Shown piece after piece: positions 50,401 to 62,798 of a stretch of 64,000 nt of DNA. The translations under genes were made by a program, and so were the position numbers. Origin of the DNA: Beaufortia kweichowensis (Eukaryota; Chordata; Actinopteri; Cypriniformes; Gastromyzontidae); NCBI GenBank assembly GCA_019155185.1, contig CM032795.1, positions 9,775,795-9,839,794 of the forward strand, read 5' to 3'. Every line of letters starts with the position of its first letter. The first letter of the stretch is position 1. Below the pieces are notes generated by a model. It did no database searches and was not told the origin of the DNA. It saw only the letters and a list, made by a program, of their open reading frames with translations.

Positions 50401-53400
50401 TCGAAGCCATGCTCTGCCTCTTCCTAATGGGGTTCTGGGATGAAAAACAACTTTAAAGTCATAAACAGAGCATAAATGAAGGAAATATCATGGTCAAGTT
50501 AAAGGTGTTTTCTTACTTGAGCCCAGGGAGGTCTTTGACGCTGGCTGTGATCTCCCCAGCTTCTGGAGTCAACTTTTCCACCAACTCCAATGGACCCCAG
50601 AAAGACTTATTTTGACCAAGGAATGTCTTCTTACCTTAAAAAAAACAAGAAATATTCAGAAAAAATGAATACACTTTAGATAACAAAGATTTACTGTACA
50701 TTATAGAGTACCACTGAAAAGGGTTTAGCATTACTGTACATACTGGTGTTCTGTAACCATGCCATTATTATTTTGCTTAATTACAACAATAAAGCACAAA
50801 AATCTGGACCAGACATTCCTATCCGAGGATAGTAACATTTGAGTTAGGAATCGTTGTGCTCACTTTTAAGTCCGTGTTTCAAGCAGTGCTCCATGACGAC
50901 AAAAAACTGCTGCAGTGGGGCGTAGTCCGAGTCCAGTGTGCGTCCCAGGTTCAATGCAGACTCAATCAAGCCCTTGATGCTCAGCTTGGCCATGTTCATC
51001 AGGTTAAGCCTTTCGATGGCAATAGGGTCCTTTGGATCTAGAGTTGGACAGAAATGATTAAATTTAGTTATGATACAATTTACTCACTTTGGCTAAAGGA
51101 GATTCGACACGGTATTTAACATGTTTGCGACATGAAGGAAGACGTTTTTAAGGATCTGGATAAAAAAGCGTTTCGGTTACATCAGAAAAAATGCAAAACG
51201 TGGTTTCCTCTATACCTGGGATCACCTTGTAAAAATATTTATCAGCTTCATTTTAGAAAGATTTCCACAAAAAGCTCCTTTATAAATGAAGTGATAACTT
51301 TTTTTATTAGAATTCTTTTGAACATCTCACTCCAAATCAAGTATACAAATTAACAGATTAATTTAGTTCATTTTTACTGAATTGAATTTCAAGTTTCTGT
51401 TCTCATGCCTCACCCTGCCTGTTCACACCCATAGTAATGCTATCATCATGTTTGTTAGCCAACACCAGTGACTGTTTATATAGATGTATAACCTCCACTC
51501 CACTGTATAAACAAAATAATTTTTTCCTCTTTGAAACTGGTTGGGTCTATTCAGTAAAGGGAAGACGTTTCATCTTCTCAGGATTACCATTGCACAAAAA
51601 CATCTTAGTTTTCAGGCAGTAAAGCAGAGAAAATAATCCAGTACAAGACATTTTCACAGCACAGTGACTGAAAATTCAAAATCTCTCACAAAAGAGATTA
51701 TCAGAAAAGATCAAATGTGGCACTGTTATTTTTATGAAGGATGGTTTACGCATGGCCGCACTAGCAATGGACGTACCGCCTTCGAGTAAAACGAGCCAAT
51801 TATCATAAAGACTGATATTCTCTAGAAGAAGAAGTCTTGTGAGATGCTTGCCAACCTGTCTGCAGTAGCTGAGGTGACGTCGAAAATGTGTTTTTTAGCT
51901 CAGTTTGAATTTAAGAAACAAAAGTTATTATACAGTTGATTTGATTTTCGTGATTTCAGTCAGCGATTTTAGATGTACCAGTTGACTATAAATAGCTGCC
52001 CAAAGGCGTTACAAATATATGAGTCTATCCTAAAGGGACTTTGCTATCAGAGTAATCTTGTCATTTAACCAAAGTTCATTTTAAACAGCCATTACAAATA
52101 CAGAAACAATTTATTGCTAATGAAATCAAAATAAATAAGGTTCAAAGATCACCTTTGATGCTTATGGTAACATATATAATGGCTACAAATATCAAAACTA
52201 CACATCACAAAACAGAGTGTCTCTGCAATAAGACAGAGATTGTTTTAGCATAAAATGAGAAAAGTATACAAGTCTAATGACAATCAAAGTCTCTCAAAAA
52301 CCTGAGAAATTGAACAAATTATACATGTGGAGGGATAGTTCAACCAAAAATTATGTCATTCAAACCCTGTATATGATATGAAGATATTTTGTAAAACGCT
52401 GGTTACCGGCACCCATTGACTTCTATTGTACCTTGTGTCCATACTATAAAAGTGAATGGGTGCCAGTAACCAGCATTTTGCAAAATATCTTCTTCTGTGT
52501 TCTGCTGAAGCAAAAAAAGTCATACAGGTTTGACATGACATGAGGGTGAGTAAATAATAACAGAAATTGTATTTTTCGGTGATCTTAATTGTGTAAAATG
52601 CTGGCAATACCATGCAATAAAAAGCCAAAACAGCCGAGAATGGGAACGTGGTGGATGAAACTAAACAAGCCATACAAGAGCAATCCAGCCTAATAGGCAG
52701 CCAGAAATTTTGCTAGCTACAAAGATGACTAGCAAGAAAATAATAAGTCAAAGTGTCATTGACAAAAACAGAAAGGGAAATAAAAACATTGAAAGACAGA
52801 CAGATAGAGATTCACAAAAAACAATCAGCATAAGGGATAAAGCTTTGAAAGCCGTGGTGCTAATGTGCCGTTCGGGAGGCTGTTGTTCAGTACAGACAGG
52901 GCTGTACGGCCACGCCTGCTGGAGTTTTTTTAAGATGGTGCCCGAGGCTGGAATGAGGTGGACTGGGTAGGGTGAAGCCACCATACGCACCTTTAAACTC
53001 ATCAAGCATTTGCATTTGCTCCACCAAATCTGTGAAATCCTCCCATGAGTCTTTGCAAAAGGCAATGAAAAACAGAAAACAAAGCAGAAGAGGATTGGGT
53101 CATGCACATCATGGGAGTAAATCAAAGTAACTGTAAGAAGGAAAACATGTTTTCATTTCTTAAAATCTGTTCAAGCTAACGGTCTTTGTCACTCACTGCC
53201 ATACAAGTGCGCTGCAACAATGCTTTTCTGGGCAAATGAAACGAACAATAGTTGGAGAATGATAACCATGTGTCTGCAACATGAGTGCTGATAGTCATTA
53301 GAGCCATTCCAGTGTGTGAACAATCCTGAATTAAAAGATATGAATAGTATGTGACAAAGTAGTACAATAACAATGCTTCTGAGACCCAAGTGGCAACTTA

Positions 53401-55363
53401 TCTCACTAATTTGTCAAACAGAATGCCTCAAGAAAAAGTATTAAGCTTTTTGTGTTGTACATATTCATTCATAAAATGAGTCTTAGCTTTAAGGTTTTAA
53501 TGTGGCTTGGCTGTAGGGAAACATTTTTAACTATAAATGACACTTGATGTGGCAAAGCAGACCAAAAACACACAAAAAACATCTGCATGACACACAATGA
53601 AATGATTACAGTAAAATGGGTCGTCTCAGGTGGATGAGATACAGATATTGTATGGAATAATAATCTGTTATCTGTTGAATTTAACTGTCCATGTTTAATG
53701 TAATATTGTGTGGAGTGCACATTTCGTGTGTTCAAGTCTGTTTTGATGCCTGTAATGGACAATAAATGTTTAATTTAGTTTCAACAATTTCATGTCTTAC
53801 TTACTGAAATTGCATTTGTGTTATATCAACCACAGTGCTTTCTCAATATCAGTATTGGCCATTAAAAACCCATATTGGTAGATCTCTATAGTAATCAAAT
53901 TAGAAAAAAAAATCTCCAAACATCTCTAAAGTAAATTATGGTGAGACCTCTCAGTAAATATACTATATTTATAACTTGAAGAAGAATTTAAAAGTCCATT
54001 TTATGTGAGGAGGTTTTTACAGCTCATAGCTGTGAACAATGAACAAAACAAAAAATCCATTTGGAACAAACACTTCTGATGTCTACAGACATCTTTGACA
54101 AAACATGTGAGCTGTAAACACACCATATCAGATCATTTTGTCAATTCCTTGTGTTTCCTATTCTTTTAGTGCAGGGAAATTACATTAGCCTGAGATATTT
54201 ACTGCTGCTTGTCCTCCACGTGGCCTCTGATCACATCTGACTGCTGCCAATTGATCAATCCTTTCAAAGCCATTTCAGGCTTTCAGTCTCCTGGGCAACA
54301 GTACTGTTTCTATATAATTGCATTTCTCAATGTACTATTCAAACAATTGGCATGGTAAACACTGGCTCTACAGTAATGGTCTGGATTAGTAGAACATATT
54401 GTTTAGAAACTAAACAGTGGTTTACTCTGCACTGCAGACATAGTTTTTGGTTTTATTTGTAGTAAAACCACAGTTATCACAAATTTACTATGATCTCACC
54501 ACAATAACCATAGTTTAATTTGTTTAAATAAAATCATGGTTAATTAAAAAAATTTTTTAAAACAGTATTTAATTCTATTTGAGAAAATAATGTGTAGCTT
54601 TCTTTTTTTCTTAGAAAAACCTTGCTTTTTATTAAAAACAGAACAAACAAAATCTATTACAACATTAGAAAGTCATAACAAATACATAACTTTCTAATGT
54701 TCTAATAGATTTTTTTAAAAGGCTTTAAGGAACAAAAAATATATATTAGAACATTAGAAAGTTACGTATTTGTTATATTATTTGAATAATTAACATTATC
54801 TGAAAGTTGATGCTTATTCAAATCATTCTTATAAGTATAATAATAATTGAAACATGAATTTAATTTCTTTATATTCAATTTAATTTAAAATTAGTGTAAT
54901 TTAATTTAAATTTATTATATACCTAATGTTGTTTAATGTGGAAATTGTTTTATTTGAATAAAACATGATTCATAAGAATTTAAAACAGGCAGCTTATTAA
55001 TTGCCTTTCTCAAATAATCTAAGTAAATAATGAACTAAAAATAAACTAAAAACACTCTTTGCCCCAGAAAACTACATTTCCAAATATGCCTGCAGGAATG
55101 CTGGGAGCACGATGGTGAAAGGCTGGGCCAGCACCGCCCAGTACGGTAAGAGCAACGGAGGCCTAGTGATGCTGCGCTCGCCTACCTTCATGAGCCGGCT
55201 CAGGATCGGGTGTGAGAGAGATGTCATTGAGCTCACGCAGGCAAAGCCATTCCCCATCCACAGATACACGGAAGTTGCATAGGTAGATGGTCTCTCTGGC
55301 AGCCTGTGTGATTTTGTCAGTAGTGGGGGTGGGGGCATCGCTCTGGGGCGTCAGATCAGACAT
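44466..55363 (-). CDS. rufy3: RUN and FYVE domain-containing protein 3, long form; one apparent frameshift
   Basis: Eighteen exons: 55363-55186, 51037-50864, 50634-50517, 50434-50333, 50240-50116, 49949-49885, 49778-49713, 49593-49524, 49362-49270, 49079-48996, 48871-48704, 48528-48431, 46605-46486, 45747-45624, 45507-45431, 45332-45308, 45191-45126 and 44609-44466. Without one surplus base the product is 631 residues. RUFY3 is an adaptor of endolysosome transport and neuronal polarity that works with small GTPases and dynein. A RUN domain covers roughly 75-225 (MAKLSIKGLIESALNLG), then long coiled coils, then a FYVE-like zinc module with eight cysteines (571, 574, 587, 590, 595, 598, 615, 618). 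The basic R(R/K)HHCR motif of PI3P-binding FYVE domains is replaced by KKQCKN. The exon at 50240-50116 is 125 bases where phase demands 124: an extra C at 50227-50228 breaks the frame after SEFYE. Confidence 0.92.
46606..48430 (-). other. Large rufy3 intron
   Basis: No coding exon is visible here. In particular I did not find the alternative terminal exon that in human gives the short RUFY3 ending (NKLIPKHH). Confidence 0.5.
52331..52588. mobile_element. MITE of the 'GGGATAGTTCA' type in rufy3 intron
   Basis: Starts AGGGATAGTTCAACCAAAAA and ends near 'tcatacaggtttgacatgacatgagggtgagtaaataataacag'. The central part is a near-palindrome: 'gaagatattttgtaaaacgctggttac' against 'gtaaccagcattttgcaaaatatcttc'. 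This element is very abundant in cyprinid genomes. Confidence 0.85.
52991..53050 (-). CDS. rufy3: Probable 60-bp cassette exon of rufy3
   Basis: On the minus strand an acceptor (ttttgcaaag) and a donor (gtgcgt) enclose exactly 60 open bases in phase 1 at both ends. The same phase joins first exon and exon 2, so the segment can be included or skipped without changing frame. It would insert DSWEDFTDLVEQMQMLDEFK before the RUN domain: acidic, amphipathic and unlike random translation. It lies in the 4.1-kb intron between 55186 and 51037. No transcript evidence is available here. Confidence 0.65.
54651..54766. repeat. Three copies of an AT-rich 20-mer, two as a hairpin
   Basis: TATTACAACATTAGAAAGT near 54655-54673 is followed by its near reverse complement at 54689-54712, which can form a stem with a loop of about 15 bases. 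A third, forward copy (TATTAGAACATTAGAAAGTT) is near 54744-54763 and also shares the adjoining 'atttgttat'. Confidence 0.75.
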
Positions 55364-57479
55364 GGTGACTCAGCTGATAGCTGCGATGACAATAACAACC
55401 ACGATGGCGGCCCTCAGTAAGGAGAAAGACGCAGTGCAAAACACAAGCAGGGGATAGAAATATCAATAATAAAAATCCAGTCCGACCAACAGTCTTTCTC
55501 CAGTACAAAGGAGAAAGGAAAACAAAGAAGAGCAGTAAATATCAAACAGCAGTCCAAGGCAAATCTGACAGAAAGGATGCTATTGTTCTTCTCGAGCTCA
55601 ACAGCCTCGTCGTGTGAACGGTCAATGAAAGCCAAAATCCGCCGTGTAAATAAAGGCTTCCTTGCTCTCGGCTCTGGCTCAACACAGCCAGGCGATTGTG
55701 ATGCTGTGTGAGCTGAGCTACAATCAGTGATGTCTCTTTCTCTCCAACCCTCCCTTCACAGCCCCCGCACGCGTTCATTGGATTGGCTGCACACACTGCA
55801 AATGGGAGGGTGTTGACCAAGATGGCTGCCGTGATGCTGAGGAGGATCACGGGTGTCACGTGAGCAGATGGTGAGACTGAAGGGGGCATAGCACCCGAGG
55901 GGCCTGTCGGAGGTGGGGGAGCTTGTGTCATTGATTCACAAGAGAAAGATGAAGGCCTTACTAATCGAGACTTGATTCAGATCATTTCAAGAAGCTGTTG
56001 TTTATTGAACGAAGTGAGTAGGAAAGTAGGAAGGGCTGCTAAACATCACACTTCACAGAAGAATTAACCCATGTTTAGTGTTTTTAAATAATGTGAGAAA
56101 ATATTTTGGAGAATCTTGTAAAACAGGTGTCACCATTGTTTGATCATTAGGTTGGTGTTGTAGAAATGTATGAAGTAATTCGAAAAACTATTTTGTCATT
56201 TATCATTTATATTCATAGACATGCTATTCCTAAATTATTCATAAAATAAACTTAAACATAAAAAATCACTACTGAAAAATACAATTAGTTGATTAATAAC
56301 TCCAGAACAGAAAAACTAGGCCTGTATAATACAAATGACCACACGTATCCAATCATCTGCCAATGCAATAATTATTGCCGTTACTAACTTGTAAAAACAC
56401 AGGCCTAATATACAAGCCACCAAAATCAATAAAAATTAGGGTTTCATTTAATTAGGGATAAATCACTTAGTCACATGACTGTATGACTTTCTATTAGGGC
56501 TCTTCACACTTAAAACTGTTAATCTCAGGTAATTATAAACCCAGAGTAAACAGAATCTGGGGTTAGCCATTTTACTTCACACTGCTCATGTTTTACCAGG
56601 GGTTAAGAGATAACCCTTGGTATTCATAATCTGACATTTCACACTGCACGTTACTAAACCCTGGGTTAATGTTCCTTTTTGCATATTGTCAGTGTTACCC
56701 GTCATGCTTGGGTTGTGACAGTACAAAGTATGCACTCTTAAATATGATTTGTCTGTCGCTAAGTGTCTTCTTGTAACAATCTAACCCCACTTCGTTTCAC
56801 ACTGCACAGCTTCAGCACCACAATTCAGGGTTTTCCCCACAAAAGGGGTGGTAAAAAGGGGCATTTTACCACGGGTAAAATGTGGGGATAAACTCAAAAT
56901 GTAACTTAACCTGGGGTTAAGTGCAGTGTGAAAGATTTTTTGTTCAAGACAAAAAAAAGATATTTAGAAGAATGATAGCAAACATTCTTGCCATTAAATA
57001 AAACCCAAAGAATGTTTTAAAAAGGCAAAAGGTTGTCTAAAAATCGACATCATTTTTTAACATAACCAGTGCCTGTTTATGATGCCCAACATGTTACCTA
57101 GGTAGGCAGCTCACGGTATTTAAAGCACACGATGCATTTTACATCTGATACTCTCCACAGTCCAGCTAAAGCTGAAACGGAAGTGTCTCCTAATACTGTA
57201 ATGTCAGCAATGGAAGAGACGAGCATTGTGGCTCTATTGCTATGTGCACAACATGTGAGTCCAAATGAATAATAAAAAAGAATGCTCTCTTTTAAAAAAG
57301 ACTCTGAGACTGAACCGCACGTTGCAAACTTGCATAAACGCCGTACTGCTCCTGTCATTTGACATGTTGTTGACATTGAAACACAAGGCGGAACGTACCA
57401 AAGCTGAATGCTAATGTGAAACAAACACAACCACAGCATGTTAAAAAGCCATAAACAGACGATCACATCAAATACTCAC
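55364..57479 (-). other. Upstream region of the shorter rufy3 first exon
   Basis: Just upstream of the MSDLTP start the sequence (55364-55900) is comparatively rich in G+C and CpG, consistent with an internal promoter. Farther upstream is AT-rich sequence containing a MITE. Open frames at 55414-55931 look like chance in the CpG-rich area. Confidence 0.45.
56511..56934. mobile_element. Nonautonomous DNA element with 'TTCACACTGC' repeats
   Basis: Begins CTTCACACT and ends AGTGTGAAAG, so the termini are inverted repeats. TTCACACTGC recurs inside at about 56574, 56637 and 56796, together with many 'ggggtta' and 'taaccc' blocks such as 'aaaccctgggttaatg'. It has no coding capacity and I recognise it as a type of repeat common in cyprinids. 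Confidence 0.65.
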
Positions 57480-57747
57480 TTTTTGTTTTCTTAGACTTCT
57501 CGATCTGGAAATCATATCGCACTGGTGCGGTAGAAGAGCTTGTCTTTGAAAACTGTATTCTTGAGTTATAAGTTAGCGCCTCCTTAAAATAAATCACTGA
57601 CGCCGGAGAAAGCGACTCCTCCGGACTGTTAGCTATATGTCCATCGGTTTCCTTTATGTGGGGTTTAAGGAATTCATTAGATGAAACTAAAGTTTTAGCA
57701 ACTTCAGTGTTGCGGTGCTCCGATTCTGCTGAGCTTAGATCCGCCAT
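57480..57747 (-). CDS. rufy3: Alternative first coding exon of rufy3
   Basis: An open frame of 89 codons plus one base starts MADLSSAESEHRNTEVAK with a good start context (AAAATGG) and ends SKKTK before the donor GTGAGT at 57479-57474. The phase (1) matches rufy3 exon 2 and the cassette exon, so it can replace the MSDLTP first exon and make the protein about 30 residues longer. The frame is open further upstream to about 57897 but without another ATG. It is Ser/Glu-rich with no domain that I recognise. Assignment to rufy3 rests on strand, position, phase and splice site. Confidence 0.75.
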
Positions 57748-57990
57748 TTTCAGTTCAAATTCATGTGACCGCTCTGCGTCAACACAACTCTGCGCTATCA
57801 ATTTAACGTCGATCACTTTTACGCATCTTCGGGTGTTATGCAGGTTTTTCTTTAATACATTAATGCATCTGTCACCTTTGTTATCTCCATATACCACGAG
57901 GAGAAAATGAAGAAAATAAAATGTGATTTAATTACAGGTCATACGGTGTGACGTAGCGCTTTAGCTGAGGGAGCGCAGTTAAAGGAACAG
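57748..57990 (-). promoter_or_regulatory. Probable distal promoter and 5' UTR of rufy3
   Basis: CpG-containing sequence (about 57760-57980) directly upstream of the MADLSS start, next to AT-rich intergenic DNA. Inferred from position and composition only. Confidence 0.4.
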
Positions 57991-60221
57991 CGACTCACGG
58001 TCATTGACCTAAATACAAAAAGTCTTTGGTCGTTGTAAACAATTGTGCTGCTCAATCTAAGGTGCAACAGTAAAAGCAAAAGTAAACTGTGTTAACTTAA
58101 CACTACGAATTACTTTAATGTCCAAATCCACATTCTTTTTTAAACGCACAAAATGTATCTGATGAAATGTGTTGGTCTTAGGGAATGTTCGGAGACCGGT
58201 AAATATATTTCAACAGCTTGTCAAAATACTGTATATGTGACAGTATATCTAATTTTCTCCAGGAAAATTAATAAAAACAAGCATTTCAGATTTTATACTA
58301 AAACACACATGTGCAGATTATGCTATACAACAGCAGAGGTCGCCATCACCCTTGTTTTAGTCTTAATCATCTTCGTAAATAGTTATGCTGCCTTGATTTT
58401 TGCTACTTTTCATTAGAACCCTGTTCGCTGAATTAAAATGTAGGTATACAGTTCTCAAACAGATATTTATTAAAAAGGAAACAAAAACTTATAAATACTG
58501 TATTCGAAAGTACTTGATTTGTAAGATTGCAATGTGATATAATACTGCTGCACACTTTACACTCACTAAGTATTTTTAAAGCACCCTTATTTGAAGTTTG
58601 CTCTATAAAGAATTTGTCTCTTTTGACTTTTTTACTAACTTCTTCACGACACATACTGTAACTTCATACTTTTATTTCCATTTCTGCTTCTAAAACTATT
58701 AATAGTTACACTTGAAGAATTATTCAGTATTCATCTGACCAATGCTGTTTACCAAGTCAACAGTAAGGCCAAGGAGGAGCGTTGAGAGAGGAAAGCTGAA
58801 GCAACTTATCTCTGTGACCTTCTGTTAAAGGAAATCTCTGACCTTCTTAAAGCTCACATTCCTCAGATCAGTTTTTCTTTTTTATGTCTGTGTGTTCTGC
58901 AACAAAACCAAAAATGTGTAAGAAAAACAGCTGGTCAGAGCTGATGGCCTTGTGGGCAACGTTAAGATGTACTGTGCAACTGTGACTCCAGCAAACAGTC
59001 TATACTTTCCTATCAAAATAAAAAGCATAAAAAGTCCTAAACATAACTTTAAAAAAAGAACAAATTTGGTTGAAATGGTGTAGAAAAGATACCATTATGC
59101 AGTGGTTGTTGCAAATATTAATCAACTAGTCCAACTAATTTTACTGGAATAAAGCATTTCTGAAACAAAAAGTTCATAAATAACACAAATAACAATAGGA
59201 GGCAATTTTTGTGTGTTTAACCAATTGCTAATGTAAGACAACCTGGGTGTTAAATAAATAAATAATTAAACTATGTATTTAATTTAATTTAATAAATGAA
59301 TATTTATAATGGGTAAACAGTAACTTGCAATCATAAGTTTGATTAAAATCTGTTTTGTTATGTCCTAGCAACTTTATCCTCAAGGATGTGTTGCAGAGAG
59401 GATTTCATTGGAAGGTTAGAAAATAAGTACAGCATGTGTTTTTTAAGGGAAAAATCTTTATAAGTGTGATATATCAGCATTTCTAAAAGCAACTTGTGTG
59501 TGCTTTGCCTTAAAAAAAGGTACAAAAGCTGTCACTCTGATGATAGGCCTACCCTTCAAAAAGATCCTATTTTGTCCCATTTAGATGCAGATATGTATAC
59601 ATTTGATTCCTATATGTAGCTTTTAGGCACTAATATGCACTGTTTAGGTGACATATTGAGACTGTGTATTATATAAGACATGACTGAAAAATTGAATGTA
59701 TGTTGTATTCTTTGACTTGGTTAATATTCATTTTATTTTATATTTTTATTTCCAGTTCATCATACATTTTTATCTTTTATTGCTGTTATTTAATCTAATG
59801 CTTTGTTGTCTTTCCAAGTAGATATGGGTCTCCATCTCAAGGTTTTAAGAACGTCAGAAGTCAATGTTGCGATGCAGTAATTTTTCACCTTCTCCGCATG
59901 CTATAATAACACACGTTGAATCTGTTTCTAGTCAGTCAGGGTCAGACTGAGCATTGACACGGAACTGCTCATCTCTTGCCTGCTGTTCTTCACCTCCATC
60001 TCTGTATCTGTCTAACGGTTGATGAAAAGTGTTAACCTACAACAGTTCTTTAAGTAACGCATCAAGTCATTTTCTTGAGTGAGTACAATAATTAGTGAAC
60101 TTGATTTAAACTGTAACGTTTTTTGTCATTAAAAATATTTGGATCTTTCAAAGGGGAAGCATTATTCTACAGCCAGGATCATCAGCTTCTCTTTGTAAGG
60201 TCTCGTCAAATTGTTTTTGCA
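57991..60221. other. Intergenic, no gene recognised
   Basis: AT-rich sequence between rufy3 and the chemokine pair. Short open frames (for example 58153-58416) show no motif or splice structure. Confidence 0.5.
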
Positions 60222-61196
60222 ATGAATGTGGGTGTTCTCATGTTGCTGTGTGGTGTGGTGCTTGGACTGAGTGAAGGTACACAAAGTGGAGGTAAATTGG
60301 TATCTATTGACATTACTGTTTTTTTATTGATTGTATTTGATTGAATAATGTAAAACAGTTTTAAGGTCTGTAAAGGAAGCTCAAATAGATTACGATGTTA
60401 TTAACTAAATGTCAGTAGTTAATTGATTTCAAAATGTTTTTTTTAAATATAAATCAATGTTTATTGACATTACTACACATTAAAATGTATATCTACTAAT
60501 GCTTAATTGGTGAGGGATAATGTATGTGTCTGTGTACAGTAGGAGATAAACTTAGCAGCCCTATAACAGTGTGTCCTTAATTGTGTGTGGGGGTCTGTCA
60601 TTTCAATGTAATTAATGCATCAGTTATGGATATTAGCCTTGCACAATTTAACACAATTAATGTTAAACAGAAAGTTACAAGGATTGCAAATGCAAAAGGA
60701 GACTGCTGAAAACTGTGAGACTTAAATGCGTTAGTAAGGTCGAATGGTCGGAACCCACCTCAACCTGCTCAAATCATGAGATTTTGTAAGTAGACTACTT
60801 TTTAATGTAATGTTTTTATCTATTTTAATTTGTTCTTTTAAAAACTACTGTTTGACATATATTTTCTAAATATTAGAGAATAATCAATGCATTCATTTGA
60901 TTATGAAAGCATAAACAATACAAATAAATTGGTTCCTGATTTTGTTCTTGCTGAGCTCAGGTTGACAGTAAAAGCAAAAAGCAAGTCGAAAAGCACGGTA
61001 AAATGGCTACAGGTGTGTCTGGATCCAAATGGTGAACAAGGAAAGAAAATAATTAAAAACAAAGGGTAAGTTACACTGTTGCATTACGACTACGACAACT
61101 ATCTGCATATGCAGTCTAAAAACCTGTCTGAAAGTAATTCTGAGTCTTGAATGTTTTTTCAGTAAAAAGAGTTCAACGGAAAATGTTTCAAAGTAA
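60222..61196 (+). CDS. CXC chemokine, non-ELR, Cxcl13-like
   Basis: Four exons: 60222-60291, 60671-60785, 60961-61065 and 61163-61196, with the classical chemokine phase pattern (1, 2, 2), giving 107 residues. A donor at 60278 (gtacac) is an equally in-phase alternative that would remove four residues. A signal peptide (MNVGVLMLLCGVVLGLS) precedes YKDCKCKRR, a CXC motif without ELR. The third and fourth conserved cysteines are in STCSNHE and LQVCLDPNG. A fifth cysteine (RLKC) lies midway between the CXC and the third. The loop before the last cysteine is very basic (VKAKSKSKSTVKW), suggesting strong glycosaminoglycan binding. The Ser/Thr-rich basic tail recalls CXCL13, and human CXCL13 and CXCL9-11 are near each other on 4q21, but this is a tentative assignment. 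Confidence 0.85.
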
Positions 61197-61945
61197 AATG
61201 TTTCGAAGGAGAAGACTGTCAAAAAGTGACTAGTGAAACTATTCACATTATCTAGCACCTGTTATAGTTTATGCTCAAGACATGCCATAACATTTCTGTC
61301 GTTTAGTTATCTTCATAAATCAGATCTTTTGTGATTGTAATATTTCTCTGATTCTCTGATTCATTTTAAATGATTGTAGTCAACATTTTATTCTGTAAGA
61401 CTTTTGAAATAAGTAGATGTTTATAATTGTTTTTTTTTGTGAAAATTATAACTGGAATGCATTTATACAAAAACCTTTCTGTGATTGTTCTGTGGTATAA
61501 CCATTCAATAAAGAATAATGCTAATTATTTACAAATAAAAAAATTTGCCATAATAACTTGACTTTGAAAGTAATGTTCAAAATTCATTGCAATAGTGTGG
61601 TGCAGATCTTTTATAAGTTTGCATTAGTTGTTGTCATATTGTATAAAACTACATATTTTATTTTGAAACATCAGAAAATGGTTCATGAAATAGCTGAGTA
61701 GAGCCTGATTGTTACATAAATAGAATAGAATCTTACATAAATTGTTGAATTAAATGTAATAGTAATTTCAGTATGTTAATTTATGAACCATTTATGCATG
61801 AGGTAATGGTTCTTTATAATAACGGTTATTTGTGTGCTGCCTATTCCTGCTGTTTAAGATAAAGGTAAGAGTGCTACCCATTAAGCCACTGTACCACCCT
61901 GTATTTTGGACAAAATAATAACCAAAACAAAACATTTGTTTATAT

Positions 61946-62798
61946 ACACCCCCGCTCAACAGTTCAGTAAGATCAGTAAGACTTGTAATGTCTTTTAAAG
62001 AAGACTCTTACGCTCATCAAGGCATTTATTTAATCAAAAATATAGAAAAAAACAGTAATATTGCAAAATTTTATCACAATGTAAAATAATGTTTTTTATA
62101 TGAATATACTTCAAAATATAATTTATTCTTGTGATGCAAAGCTAAATTTTCATCAGCTGTCACTCCAGTCTTAAGTGTCACATAATCCTTCATAAACCAT
62201 TCTTATATTCTGATTTATTATTTTGATCAGTGCTGGAAACAGTGTGCTGCTTAACCTACATGTGATACTTTTTTCAGGATTCTTTGATCAATAAAAGGTT
62301 AAAAAGAACAGCATTTTTTTTTATAACAGAAAGGTTTTCTAACAATATACACTACTATTCATCAAGGATGTGTTAAATTAATAAAAAGTGATAGCATTGT
62401 TAGAAAAGATTTATATTTTGAATAAATGCTGTTCTTTCTTGTTATTCTTCAAAGAATCCTGAAAAAAGAATCAAGGGTTAAAAGAATATTTGGCAGCACA
62501 CCTGTTTCCAACATCAGAATCAGCATATTAGAATGATTTTTGAAGGATCATGTGACACTTAAGACTGGAGTGACAGCTGATGAAAATTCAGCATTGCATC
62601 ACAGGGATAAATGATATTAATTATATTATATAAGTATATTCATATAAAAAAACATTATTTTATATTGTAATAACATTTAGCAATATTACATTTTTTTCTA
62701 TATTTTTGATCAAATAAATGCAGCCTTGATGAGCATATGAGACTTCTTTAAAAAACATTAATCAGTCTTACTGATCCCAAACTTTTGAGCGGCAGTGT
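61946..62798. mobile_element. 850-bp palindromic nonautonomous DNA element
   Basis: The two arms (about 61946-62347 and 62393-62798) are near-perfect inverted copies: 'gatcagtaag' to 'cttactgatc', 'ctgtcactccagtcttaagtgtcacat' to 'atgtgacacttaagactggagtgacag', and 'caggattctttga' to 'tcaaagaatcctg'. The outer ends ACACCCCCGCTCAA and TTGAGCGGCAGTGT form terminal inverted repeats. The arms meet across a spacer of only about 45 bases. It lies between the two chemokine genes. Confidence 0.9.

Noticed and set aside
50156..50410. 84-codon minus-strand frame running through rufy3 exon 50116-50240
   Set aside because: It is the shifted reading created by the one-base insertion together with unspliced intron, not a separate gene.
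61007..61258. Minus-strand 83-codon frame opposite the first chemokine's last exons
   Set aside because: It is the antisense of chemokine exons and AT-rich intron, without motifs.
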